NCBI GenBank assembly: GCA_964577715.1
Contig: CAZOAA010000041.1
Span: 1 to 12,349, forward strand
Length of the DNA stretch: 12,349 nucleotides
DNA from: SUP05 sp964577715
GTDB lineage: Bacteria > Pseudomonadota > Gammaproteobacteria > PS1 > Pseudothioglobaceae
Reading direction: 5' to 3'
Both the position numbers and the translations under genes were made by a program. This document shows, in pieces, positions 1-6,579 of this stretch (position 1 is the first letter of the stretch; each line of letters opens with the position of its first letter). The notes under the pieces were generated by a model. The model made no database searches, was not told the DNA's origin, and saw only the letters and a list, made by a program, of their open reading frames with translations.

Positions 1-1256
1 GCAGGGTCTTTTGTTTGGCAATCGCTCAATTTTCCCGGTAAACCGGCGATATCAAGCGCCCCCTTACGACGGGTCATCTCTCTGGCTTTTCGCGCTGCAT
101 CACGAGCACGTGAAGCCTCTAAAATCTTACTAACGATAATTTTTGCTTCATTTGGGTTTTCTAACAGGTACTCGCCCAGTTTTTCATTCAATGCTGATTC
201 AACTGGAGCACGAACTTCCGAAGAAACTAGTTTGTCTTTTGTTTGTGATGAGAATTTTGGATCTGGAACTTTAACAGAAACAATAGCCGTTAATCCTTCT
301 CGTGTATCTTCGCCAGTAATTGAGGCTTTTTCTTTTTTAGCCATACCAGAATTGTCAATATAATTATTTAACGTTCTGGTAAGTGCTCCTCTAAATCCTG
401 CCAAATGTGCACCACCATCACGTTGAGGAATGTTATTAGTAAAACAATAAATACCTTCCTGATAAGAGTCACTCCACTGTAGTGCAACATCAATCTCGAT
501 ACCGTCACGCTCAGCTGAAATTGAGATAATATCATTATGAATTGGATTTTTAGCTTTATTAAGATGCTCTACAAAAGCAGTAATTCCACCCTCATATTCA
601 AATACATCTTTACGTCCAGAAGAGAGTTCTTCAATTTCAATGTGAACACCAGAATTTAAAAAAGATAATTCACGTACACGATTTGCTAATGTGTCATACT
701 TAAACTCAGTAATAGTAAAGACATCGGCACTTGGTTTAAAATGAATAGTAGTACCTGTAGTATCGGTTTTACCTGTTACTTTCATTGGCTCAACAGGCAC
801 GCCCATTTTATAACTTTGCTCATGAATCTCACCAGCACGGTGAACTGTTAAATGCACAGTTTCAGATAAAGCATTAACCACTGATACACCCACACCATGT
901 AGACCACCAGAAACTTTATAAGAATTATCGTCAAATTTACCACCCGCATGGAGTACTGTCATAATTACTTCTGCAGCACTAACACCTTCTTCAGGATGAA
1001 TATCAACTGGAATACCTCGACCATCATCAGAAACTGAAACAGAATCATCCTCATGAATAGTGATTGTAATTTTGGAGCAGTGTTTTGCTAACGCCTCATC
1101 AATAGAGTTATCAACCACCTCAAACACCATGTGATGTAAACCGGTACCGTCATCAGTATCGCCAATGTACATTCCTGGTCGTTTTCTAACTGCGTCTAAA
1201 CCCTTTAAAACTTTAATATTAGAGGCTTGATATTCTTGGGCTTGATCTTGCGACAT
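1..1256 (-). CDS. gyrB: DNA gyrase subunit B, N-terminal part (cut by window edge)
   Basis: Encodes the ATPase subunit of DNA gyrase, which with GyrA introduces negative supercoils into cytoplasmic DNA. The reverse-strand reading frame starts at the ATG at 1256 (MSQDQAQEYQAS) and stays open for 418 codons to the window edge. The GHKL ATPase motifs are visible: VFEVVDNSIDEA with catalytic Glu46 and Mg-binding Asn50, DDGRGIP at 78-84, and GGLHGVGVSVVNAL from about 117. The transducer-domain segment YCFTNNIPQRDGGAHLAGF follows further on. The last visible residues are DCQTKDPA, so the window stops just before the expected TOPRIM motif EGDSAGG. About half of a typical 800-residue GyrB is present. 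It is the last gene of the dnaA-dnaN-recF-gyrB order, 128 bases after recF, and has its own extended -10 promoter candidate. No good Shine-Dalgarno is seen upstream. The identification is secure. Confidence 0.97.
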   Translation of the reverse strand, partial: MSQDQAQEYQASNIKVLKGLDAVRKRPGMYIGDTDDGTGLHHMVFEVVDNSIDEALAKHCSKITITIHEDDSVSVSDDGRGIPVDIHPEEGVSAAEVIMTVLHAGGKFDDNSYKVSGGLHGVGVSVVNALSETVHLTVHRAGEIHEQSYKMGVPVEPMKVTGKTDTTGTTIHFKPSADVFTITEFKYDTLANRVRELSFLNSGVHIEIEELSSGRKDVFEYEGGITAFVEHLNKAKNPIHNDIISISAERDGIEIDVALQWSDSYQEGIYCFTNNIPQRDGGAHLAGFRGALTRTLNNYIDNSGMAKKEKASITGEDTREGLTAIVSVKVPDPKFSSQTKDKLVSSEVRAPVESALNEKLGEYLLENPNEAKIIVSKILEASRARDAARKAREMTRRKGALDIAGLPGKLSDCQTKDP

Positions 1257-1279
1257 AGGTAGATAAAAAAAATAAAATT

Positions 1280-1288
1280 ATTATACCA
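1280..1288 (-). promoter_or_regulatory. Extended -10 promoter element for gyrB
   Basis: On the minus strand the sequence reads TGGTATAAT, a perfect -10 hexamer (1280-1285) preceded by TGn, the extended -10 signature. It lies 24 bases upstream of the gyrB ATG, giving a short leader. No good -35 hexamer is seen at 16-18 bases, which extended -10 promoters tolerate. This suggests that gyrB can be transcribed independently of recF. Confidence 0.5.
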
Positions 1289-1308
1289 CGCAAACACTAT
1301 TTAGCGTG
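1287..1308. repeat. Short inverted repeat over the gyrB promoter spacer
   Basis: CACGC at 1287-1291 and GCGTG at 1304-1308 form a perfect 5-bp inverted repeat with a 12-base spacer, directly upstream of the gyrB -10 hexamer and overlapping its TGn extension. It could be an operator-like site or chance. There is no T-run that would make it a terminator of recF. Confidence 0.25.
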
Positions 1309-1384
1309 ATTTCATCAAGGGTTTTTTATTAAAAAATTTATTCTAATTCTGTTGTGTTTAAAGGAATATAAAGCACATACTTTA

Positions 1385-2473
1385 TTATTTTTCTAGCTTA
1401 ATTACACCATTATTAATTTTAAAAATACTACTGTCTGAGTGTTTAATTTTTATTGGATTATTATTAATATCACTCATAAAGGTTTGTATATTTAATAAAT
1501 CAAGATATTGCAAAATAGTTTTGATTTTTTTATGGTCTAGTTCAGATGAAAGATCATCAATTAAAACAACTGGATTAATACCTTGATTAACCAACATTAA
1601 AACTTGAGTTAACCAAAAAATTATAGAAAGTGTTTTTTGTTGTCCTCTTGATAAAAAACACTCATTTTTACTATTTAAGAAAAAATTAATACTGGCTTTA
1701 TGAGATCCGTAGTTTAAATAATTTGCTTTTATTAAAGATTGTTTGTTTTTACATAAATATTGATAAATGCTTTGTTTATCCAGATTATCAACTTCTTTTG
1801 GCCAACCTGAATAAAATTGATAATCAAAGGTATCAATTAAATCAAACAATGTTAATAATTGTTGTAATTCACCTGATGGTTTAGTATTTTTTAATTGTTC
1901 AATGTAATTTATTCTACTTTGGTTAATTTTTTTAGCAGTTTTTGCTAATTCTAAAAACCAATAATCTAATTCTGAAACATTATTTTTAAATAATAAAAGA
2001 TTTATATTTTTTAGTGTTTTATTATAAGATTTAAAATGTTTTGAAAACTCTGGTTCCACGTGAAACACACCCCAGTCAAGATAAGATCTTTTGTTTTTTG
2101 GTGTGCCATTAACAATAAAACCTTTATCAGGTGTAATGATTTGAATTGGTAATAATTTCGTTAATTGACTGGTATTTTTAATTCGTTGTTGATCAATACT
2201 AATTAAGTTATTTTTTTTGGATTTTTCTAGCTTTACTCGCTTATTATTAATTAATGCATTAAGCTGAAAATCTTTAAAATTATGATGTATAACTTCGTTG
2301 ATTGTTTTTGTTTTAAAAGATCGATTGTGTCCTAAATAATAAATTGCTTCAATAATATTGGTTTTTCCTTGAGCGTTCTCACCTATAAATAAATTTATAT
2401 TTTTAGAGGGTTCTATATATTGATTTTTTAAATTACGAAATTGATTAATAGATAGCTTATTAATAATAGCCAT
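1385..2473 (-). CDS. recF: DNA replication and repair protein RecF
   Basis: SMC-like ATPase that acts with RecO and RecR to load RecA at gaps and stalled forks in the cytoplasm. At 362 residues it is close to the usual length (about 360). Walker A is GENAQGKT at residues 31-38, the ABC-type signature is LSRGQQKT at 274-281, and Walker B with the D-loop is VVLIDDLSSELD at 302-313, in the family's order. The start (MAIINKLSINQFRNL) matches the typical RecF N-terminus; it lies 14 bases after the dnaN stop, so the two are very probably co-transcribed, although no Shine-Dalgarno is visible. The gene is strongly A/T-rich, with many Lys, Asn and Ile codons, more so than gyrB or tpiA. A parS-like site lies within the coding sequence at 2052-2067. 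Confidence 0.97.
   Translation of the reverse strand: MAIINKLSINQFRNLKNQYIEPSKNINLFIGENAQGKTNIIEAIYYLGHNRSFKTKTINEVIHHNFKDFQLNALINNKRVKLEKSKKNNLISIDQQRIKNTSQLTKLLPIQIITPDKGFIVNGTPKNKRSYLDWGVFHVEPEFSKHFKSYNKTLKNINLLLFKNNVSELDYWFLELAKTAKKINQSRINYIEQLKNTKPSGELQQLLTLFDLIDTFDYQFYSGWPKEVDNLDKQSIYQYLCKNKQSLIKANYLNYGSHKASINFFLNSKNECFLSRGQQKTLSIIFWLTQVLMLVNQGINPVVLIDDLSSELDHKKIKTILQYLDLLNIQTFMSDINNNPIKIKHSDSSIFKINNGVIKLEK
2052..2067. promoter_or_regulatory. parS-like ParB-binding site inside recF
   Basis: The 16-mer GGTTCCACGTGAAACA matches the bacterial chromosomal parS consensus TGTTNCACGTGAAACA at every defined position except the first. The inner 14 bases are a full match to GTTNCACGTGAAAC. ParB binds such sites as a CTP-dependent clamp and spreads to form the partition complex that segregates the origin region; known sites cluster near oriC, as here. 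It encodes ordinary RecF residues (the VFHVEPE region), so it is read through as coding sequence. No second full match was seen in the window. Confidence 0.82.
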
Positions 2474-2487
2474 ATTATTAAATAAAT

Positions 2488-3594
2488 TTAGATACGTATT
2501 GGCATTACAACATACTGATAAATTTCATTATCATTAGTACTTGTTATTAAACAAGCTTGATTTTCATTATTGGAAACAATAAGCTGTATTTCGTCTGTAG
2601 TTATTTTTTCTAAAATAGAAATTAAATAATGAATGTTAAAATTAATTTCTATTTCTTTATCAAAATTTTTTGTGTTTATTTGTGTTTTTGCCTGACCTCT
2701 TTCTGAATGAGTAAAAATATTTAATTGTTTATCTTTAAATAACAATCTAACACTTTTTTTACGTTCTTCAACAAAAATAGAAGCTTGTTGCAAAGAATCT
2801 AAAAATTCTTGCTTATTGACAATAATTGTATTATCAAACTCTTTTGGAATAACTTGCACATAATTTGGGAAATTACCATCAATTAATCGACTAATAATAG
2901 TTGTGTTATCACTGGCTAAGTAAAAATAATGTTCAGATAAATGAATATCTACTGTTTTGTGTTGATTTTTATTAAGTATCTTAGTTAATTCAAGAACTGC
3001 TTTTCTGGGTAATATAACGGTTTTTTTAGTGGATAAAGCATTGTTTTGTTTAATTTCACCAATAGAAAGACGATGCCCATCAGTAGCAACAACAATAATA
3101 TTATCTTGATCAGCTTCAAGATATAAACCATTTAAATAAGCTCTAATATCTTGATTTCCCATTGAAAAACTTGTGTTTTCAATTAACTCTTTTAACATGG
3201 TGCGATCAACTTTTATAACATCACTCTCTTTAACTTTAGGTAAAGATGGAAAGTCTTGATGGTTAAAACTATTAAGTTCAAAAGAATTTTTATTGGTTTT
3301 GATATAAACCTTAGACTCTTCAATGATAAATTTAATAATGGTTTTTTCTGGTAATTTTCTAATAATGTCTATTAGATCTTTAGCGTAAATTGTAAAACTA
3401 ATTGTTTCTTTAGAATTGATACTTTGAGTTGCTTTAAGTTCAATTTCCATGTCAGTGGCAATAAGTGTTAATTGATTATTTTTTATTTGAACTAAAACAT
3501 GTGAAAGTATAGGAAGTGTTTGTTTTTTTTCAACAACACCAATGACTGTTTGTAAAGGTTCTAATAGTTCTTTAACGCTAAGTTGTGTGTTCAT
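2488..3594 (-). CDS. dnaN: DNA polymerase III beta subunit (sliding clamp)
   Basis: Forms the homodimeric ring that tethers DNA polymerase III and other DNA enzymes to the template. The 368-residue product matches the family length (366 in E. coli) and has the usual three-domain clamp layout of about 120 residues each. Recognisable blocks include QTVIGVVEKKQTLPILSHV near the N-terminus, YLNGLYLE and VVATDGHRLS in the middle domain, RLIDGNFPNYVQVIP in the linker to domain three, and the C-terminal YQYVVMPIRI, whose VVMPxR forms part of the partner-binding pocket. The start at 3594 gives the expected MNTQLSVKELLEPLQ; only a weak AAAGAAA lies upstream. It follows dnaA after a 211-base gap and precedes recF by 14 bases. 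The coding sequence is very A/T-rich. Confidence 0.97.
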   Translation of the reverse strand: MNTQLSVKELLEPLQTVIGVVEKKQTLPILSHVLVQIKNNQLTLIATDMEIELKATQSINSKETISFTIYAKDLIDIIRKLPEKTIIKFIIEESKVYIKTNKNSFELNSFNHQDFPSLPKVKESDVIKVDRTMLKELIENTSFSMGNQDIRAYLNGLYLEADQDNIIVVATDGHRLSIGEIKQNNALSTKKTVILPRKAVLELTKILNKNQHKTVDIHLSEHYFYLASDNTTIISRLIDGNFPNYVQVIPKEFDNTIIVNKQEFLDSLQQASIFVEERKKSVRLLFKDKQLNIFTHSERGQAKTQINTKNFDKEIEINFNIHYLISILEKITTDEIQLIVSNNENQACLITSTNDNEIYQYVVMPIRI

Positions 3595-3766
3595 GAAAAT
3601 TTCTTTAAATTAAAAATTATTGTTATTATTAGTTAGGTTGTTTTATGTGTGTAAGTATTTTTTTTCTATAAAAAACAGTTTGTTAAGTTGTTGATATCTT
3701 GTTAGTATTTTATGTAAAAAATGTAGTTATGTTTATAAAATTTATATCTTTATTAAGTTATAAAAG

Positions 3767-3775
3767 ATATCCACA
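3767..3775 (+). promoter_or_regulatory. DnaA box (8 of 9 match)
   Basis: ATATCCACA differs from the consensus TTATCCACA only at the first base. It is the left arm of a perfect 9-bp inverted repeat (TATCCACAA at 3768-3776, TTGTGGATA at 3793-3801, 16-base spacer). Confidence 0.65.
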
Positions 3776-3793
3776 AGTTATTGGAAAAAGGTT

Positions 3794-3802
3794 TGTGGAT
3801 AA
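3794..3802 (-). promoter_or_regulatory. DnaA box (perfect match)
   Basis: TGTGGATAA is the exact reverse complement of TTATCCACA. It lies four bases from the dnaA stop codon and is followed directly by TGTTTATAA (3803-3811), a second 9-mer in the same orientation with two mismatches that runs into the last dnaA codons. Confidence 0.78.
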
Positions 3803-3805
3803 TGT

Positions 3806-5110
3806 TTATAAGTTGGCTAATTTTAATTTTATTAATTCGTAAGCATTCTTTATTTCCGCCTCTTCCGACATTCTTTTTTTGATTTTATCAACAGAGTGTA
3901 ATACTGTGGAATGATCTCTATTTCCAAAGTGTTTTCCAATATTGGATAAAGATAAGTTGGTGAGTTCATGCGCAATGTAAACAGCCATTTGTCTAGCCAA
4001 TACAATATTTTGTTTTCGGTTTTTAGAACTTAAGTCTGATACAGTAACACTATAGCGTTTGGCAGTTTCTTTTTGGATGTCATTAATATCAATATTTTTA
4101 ATTGCTGGCTTAATTAAGTCTTTTAGTGCTATTTCAATTGTATCTTTAGAGATAAATGATTGGTCGATTTTTGAGAAATCTACATAAGCTTTTAGTTTTA
4201 GCAGTGCACCTTCTAAATCTCTTACATTAGAATTAATGTGTCCCGCAATAAATAAAGCAGTGTCTTCAGTTAAGCTTATGTTGATTTTTTTATTGTGAGC
4301 TTTTTTTAGTAGAATTGCTGCGCGCATTTCTAACTCGGGCGGTGAAAGCTCTAAGGTTAACCCTTGTGAAAACCTTGTTTTTAGTCTTTCCTCTATGTGT
4401 TTAATATTTTTAGGGGATTGGTCACAAGTGAAAATAATTTGTTTTTTAGTATTAAATAAAAAGTTAAAAATATGAAAAAATTCTTCCTGTGATTTTTCTT
4501 TTTTTGCAATCATGTGAATATCATCAACCAGCAGTAAATCAGCCGATTGATAATAGGTTTTAATGTTTTCAATGGTGTTATGACGCAAACTACTGGTAAT
4601 GTTTTTAACAAAGTCCATGAGTGGCACATATAGTACTTTAATATTTGGGTCTTTTTCTTTTGCAAGGTGTCCTGCTGCTTGCATTAGGTGGGTTTTTCCA
4701 AGGCCTGATCCACCATAAATAATAAAAGGGTTATAAAGGGATGATTTGATGTTTTCAGCAATTTGCTGGGCGGCGCCATAGGCAATTTGATTGGCATTGC
4801 CTAATACTAAGTTATTAAACGTATATTCTGCCAATAAAGGAGTAACGTGTTGTTTTATATTTTGAGGTTTGTTTTTTTGAGGGGAGACACCAATATAAAC
4901 CTCAAGATTTTTACTATGCTGTGCTATGGCGTTTTTAATTTCTGTTTTTAAATTGTCGTTAACGTAGTTAAGCACAGAAGTGTTGGGCGCTAACAAGGAC
5001 AGGGTTATGTCATCTTCAAGCGCTTTTAGGGGTTTAATCCATACGCTAAATGTTTGTAAATCAACAGAGTTTCTAAGGGTTTTTAGACATTTTGCCCAAG
5101 TGTTTGACAT
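3806..5110 (-). CDS. dnaA: Chromosomal replication initiator protein DnaA
   Basis: AAA+ initiator that binds DnaA boxes, melts oriC and recruits the DnaB helicase. The 434 residues show all expected domains. Domain I includes Trp5 in NTWAKCLKTL, the position of the E. coli oligomerisation Trp. Domain II is short and spans roughly residues 75-95. In domain III, Walker A is GGSGLGKT at 133-140, Walker B is LLLVDDI at 192-198, the box containing the arginine finger is RLKTRFSQG at 242-250, and sensor 2 is NVRDLEGAL at 295-303. Domain IV ends with the DNA-binding signature GNRDHSTVLHS at 396-406. It is shorter than E. coli DnaA (467), mainly through domain II. The sensor 1 region reads TCDQSP, where E. 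coli has TSDRYP. The start at 5110 fits the family N-terminus but lacks a clear Shine-Dalgarno. It is divergent from the UPF0114 gene. Confidence 0.98.
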   Translation of the reverse strand: MSNTWAKCLKTLRNSVDLQTFSVWIKPLKALEDDITLSLLAPNTSVLNYVNDNLKTEIKNAIAQHSKNLEVYIGVSPQKNKPQNIKQHVTPLLAEYTFNNLVLGNANQIAYGAAQQIAENIKSSLYNPFIIYGGSGLGKTHLMQAAGHLAKEKDPNIKVLYVPLMDFVKNITSSLRHNTIENIKTYYQSADLLLVDDIHMIAKKEKSQEEFFHIFNFLFNTKKQIIFTCDQSPKNIKHIEERLKTRFSQGLTLELSPPELEMRAAILLKKAHNKKINISLTEDTALFIAGHINSNVRDLEGALLKLKAYVDFSKIDQSFISKDTIEIALKDLIKPAIKNIDINDIQKETAKRYSVTVSDLSSKNRKQNIVLARQMAVYIAHELTNLSLSNIGKHFGNRDHSTVLHSVDKIKKRMSEEAEIKNAYELIKLKLANL

Positions 5111-5167
5111 AAGTTTTTAAGTGTTTGGTCTTAATGATAAAAATATAAATTAATGTTGGCCTTTGTC

Positions 5168-5173
5168 ATTATA
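5168..5173 (-). promoter_or_regulatory. Possible -10 box for dnaA
   Basis: The minus strand reads TATAAT, 57 bases upstream of the dnaA ATG. No convincing -35 hexamer is found at the right distance, and there is no TGn extension, so support rests on the hexamer and its position in the divergent gap. Confidence 0.35.
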
Positions 5174-5216
5174 TTCTCTGTATTAGGATTGGGGTTTTAT
5201 TTAAAATTAATAATGA

Positions 5217-5233
5217 TATACTAAAGCTTTAGT
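5217..5233 (+). promoter_or_regulatory. Possible -10 box overlapping a perfect palindrome upstream of the UPF0114 gene
   Basis: TATACT at 5217-5222 is a plausible -10 hexamer. It runs into a perfect 14-bp palindrome, ACTAAAGCTTTAGT, at 5220-5233. Such an overlap would suit a repressor operator, but the -35 is weak (TTGGGG lies 22 bases upstream, too far) and no regulator is known. Confidence 0.35.
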
Positions 5234-5241
5234 TTTTGCAT

Positions 5242-5246
5242 GGGAG
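5242..5246 (+). promoter_or_regulatory. Ribosome binding site that decides the UPF0114 start
   Basis: GGGAG sits eight bases before the ATG at 5255 and overlaps the alternative ATG at 5240, which it therefore cannot serve. This favours the shorter protein. Confidence 0.6.
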
Positions 5247-5254
5247 TTAATCAA

Positions 5255-5773
5255 ATGGGGCTAGTTGAAAAATATTTTGAAAAACTATTGTGGGGCTCTC
5301 GATATTTGGTGTTTTCAGCCGTTATATCTTCAATGCTGTTATCAATGCTGTTGTTTGTGATTACAGCGATTGATGTGGGCAGCTTGTTGTCACATGCCAG
5401 TGATTACGTGAGTGTGTCAGGTGAAGAAAGAAGATCGTTAAAAATTGAAATGGTGGCCCATACAGTTGGTGCGATTGATGGGTTTTTATTGGCCACAATT
5501 TTGTTGATTTTTTCCTTGGGCTTATATGAGCTTTTTATTAGCGAGATTGAAGAGGCAAAAGAATCAGACCAGGGTAGCAGGGTGTTGGTGATCACCTCTT
5601 TAGATGATCTTAAGTCAAAGTTAGCCAAAGTTATTTTAATGATCTTGGTGGTAACGTTTTTTGAGGTATCACTATCGATGAGCTTTTCGGGCGCACTTGA
5701 TTTGGTGTATTTTTCACTGGGTATTTTAATGGTGTCACTGGCGCTTTATTTTGGCTCAAAATCAAAGCACTGA
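5255..5773 (+). CDS. UPF0114 (YqhA-type) inner-membrane protein
   Basis: A small integral membrane protein of the UPF0114/YqhA family, whose function is not established. Numbered from the upstream in-frame ATG at 5240, segments around residues 24-44, 75-99, 129-147 and 152-171 are hydrophobic enough to span the membrane. The stretch GAIDGFLLATILLIFSLGLYELFIS and the later LDDLKSKLAKVI are typical family blocks. I place the start at 5255 (MGLVEKYFEKLLWGSR, 172 residues) because GGGAG at 5242-5246 lies eight bases before it; the ATG at 5240 has no ribosome-binding site and would add five residues. The gene is divergent from dnaA and lies 57 bases before tpiA with no terminator seen between, so read-through into tpiA is possible. 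The family call is fairly sure; the role is unknown. Confidence 0.88.
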   Translation: MGLVEKYFEKLLWGSRYLVFSAVISSMLLSMLLFVITAIDVGSLLSHASDYVSVSGEERRSLKIEMVAHTVGAIDGFLLATILLIFSLGLYELFISEIEEAKESDQGSRVLVITSLDDLKSKLAKVILMILVVTFFEVSLSMSFSGALDLVYFSLGILMVSLALYFGSKSKH

Positions 5774-5830
5774 TTGATTTTTATAGCTAAATAGCGTAAC
5801 ATTGCCCAATTTTTACAACGGATAATTATT

Positions 5831-6577
5831 ATGCGTCAGACAATCGTTGCAGGCAATTGGAAAATGAACGCCTCAAAAGAAACAGTTAACACACTTATTA
5901 TGGATATTCTTGCGGGCATGGCCGATGTGGATTCACAAGTCATTGTATGTGCCCCCTACCCTTATTTGTCACAAGTAGAGGCCTTAATTACCCACTCTCA
6001 GCTTCATTTAGGTGCGCAAGATTTAAATGTGAATGCCTCGGGCGCTTTTACGGGAGAAGTAAGTGCCGATATGATTAAAGATTTTGGCGCTGAACATGTT
6101 ATTGTTGGTCATTCTGAGCGCAGAAGTTTATATGGTGAAACTGACGATATTGTAGCTGAAAAAGTACAAGTTGCATTGGACAACAATTTAACGCCATTAT
6201 TTTGTATTGGCGAGCTTTTGGAAGAAAGAGAGTCTGGCAATACAGAGGCCGTAGTTTCAAGACAAATCCAAGCAGTGATTGATCGTGTTGGTATTGGTGT
6301 CTTTAAAAATATTATTATAGCTTATGAGCCGGTTTGGGCAATTGGTACAGGTGTTACAGCAACACCGCAGCAAGCACAAGATACGCATGCGTTTATTCGT
6401 TCGATGCTTGCAGAACATGATAGTGATATTGCTCAATCTACACCAATTCTGTATGGTGGGAGTATGAATCCAAGCAATGCAGAGGAGTTAATTGGTTGTG
6501 AAGATATTGATGGTGGCTTAATTGGTGGCGCATCATTAAAAGGTGAAGATTTTTTAAGAATTTGTAAGGCAGGTTAA
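5831..6577 (+). CDS. tpiA: Triose-phosphate isomerase
   Basis: Interconverts dihydroxyacetone phosphate and glyceraldehyde 3-phosphate in glycolysis, gluconeogenesis and the Calvin cycle; cytoplasmic dimer. The 248-residue TIM barrel has all catalytic residues: Asn9 and Lys11 in AGNWKMN, His94 in IVGHSERR, and Glu166 in AYEPVWAIGTG, followed by the flexible loop. Phosphate-binding YGGS lies at 208-211 and GGLIGGASL at 228-236. Length agrees with the bacterial family (about 250). The start at 5831 yields the standard N-terminus; upstream there is only a GGATA about nine bases away. secG begins two bases after the stop, the common tpiA-secG pairing in proteobacteria. Confidence 0.98.
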   Translation: MRQTIVAGNWKMNASKETVNTLIMDILAGMADVDSQVIVCAPYPYLSQVEALITHSQLHLGAQDLNVNASGAFTGEVSADMIKDFGAEHVIVGHSERRSLYGETDDIVAEKVQVALDNNLTPLFCIGELLEERESGNTEAVVSRQIQAVIDRVGIGVFKNIIIAYEPVWAIGTGVTATPQQAQDTHAFIRSMLAEHDSDIAQSTPILYGGSMNPSNAEELIGCEDIDGGLIGGASLKGEDFLRICKAG

Positions 6578-6579
6578 TA

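Larger units (their letters stand above)
3595..3805. other. Candidate replication origin (oriC) in the dnaA-dnaN gap
   Basis: A 211-base non-coding gap with no open frame worth calling. Roughly 3597-3766 is almost all A and T and could serve as the DNA unwinding element. At the dnaA-proximal edge are DnaA boxes at 3767-3775 and 3794-3802 facing opposite ways, with a looser 9-mer TGTTTATAA at 3730-3738 and again at 3803-3811. Short motifs recur (AAGTT, TATCTT, TAGTATTTT). An origin beside dnaA, between dnaA and dnaN, is established in several bacteria. Only two strong boxes are present, fewer than in well-studied origins, so assignment is probable rather than certain. The dnaN promoter must also lie here or upstream, but I could not place it convincingly. 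Confidence 0.6.

Noticed and set aside
101..117. A second CACGTG core in gyrB that might be parS
   Set aside because: The flanks do not match: the left half lacks TGTT and the right half reads AAGCC instead of AAACA. Only the hexamer core is shared.
1299..1320. FNR-like site (TTGAT with ATCA on the minus strand) upstream of gyrB
   Set aside because: The half-sites are three bases apart rather than four, and the second half is incomplete.
3768..3801. The 9-bp inverted repeat after dnaA as a transcription terminator
   Set aside because: The arms are DnaA boxes and the minus-strand sequence after the repeat has no immediate T-run, so an origin role fits better.
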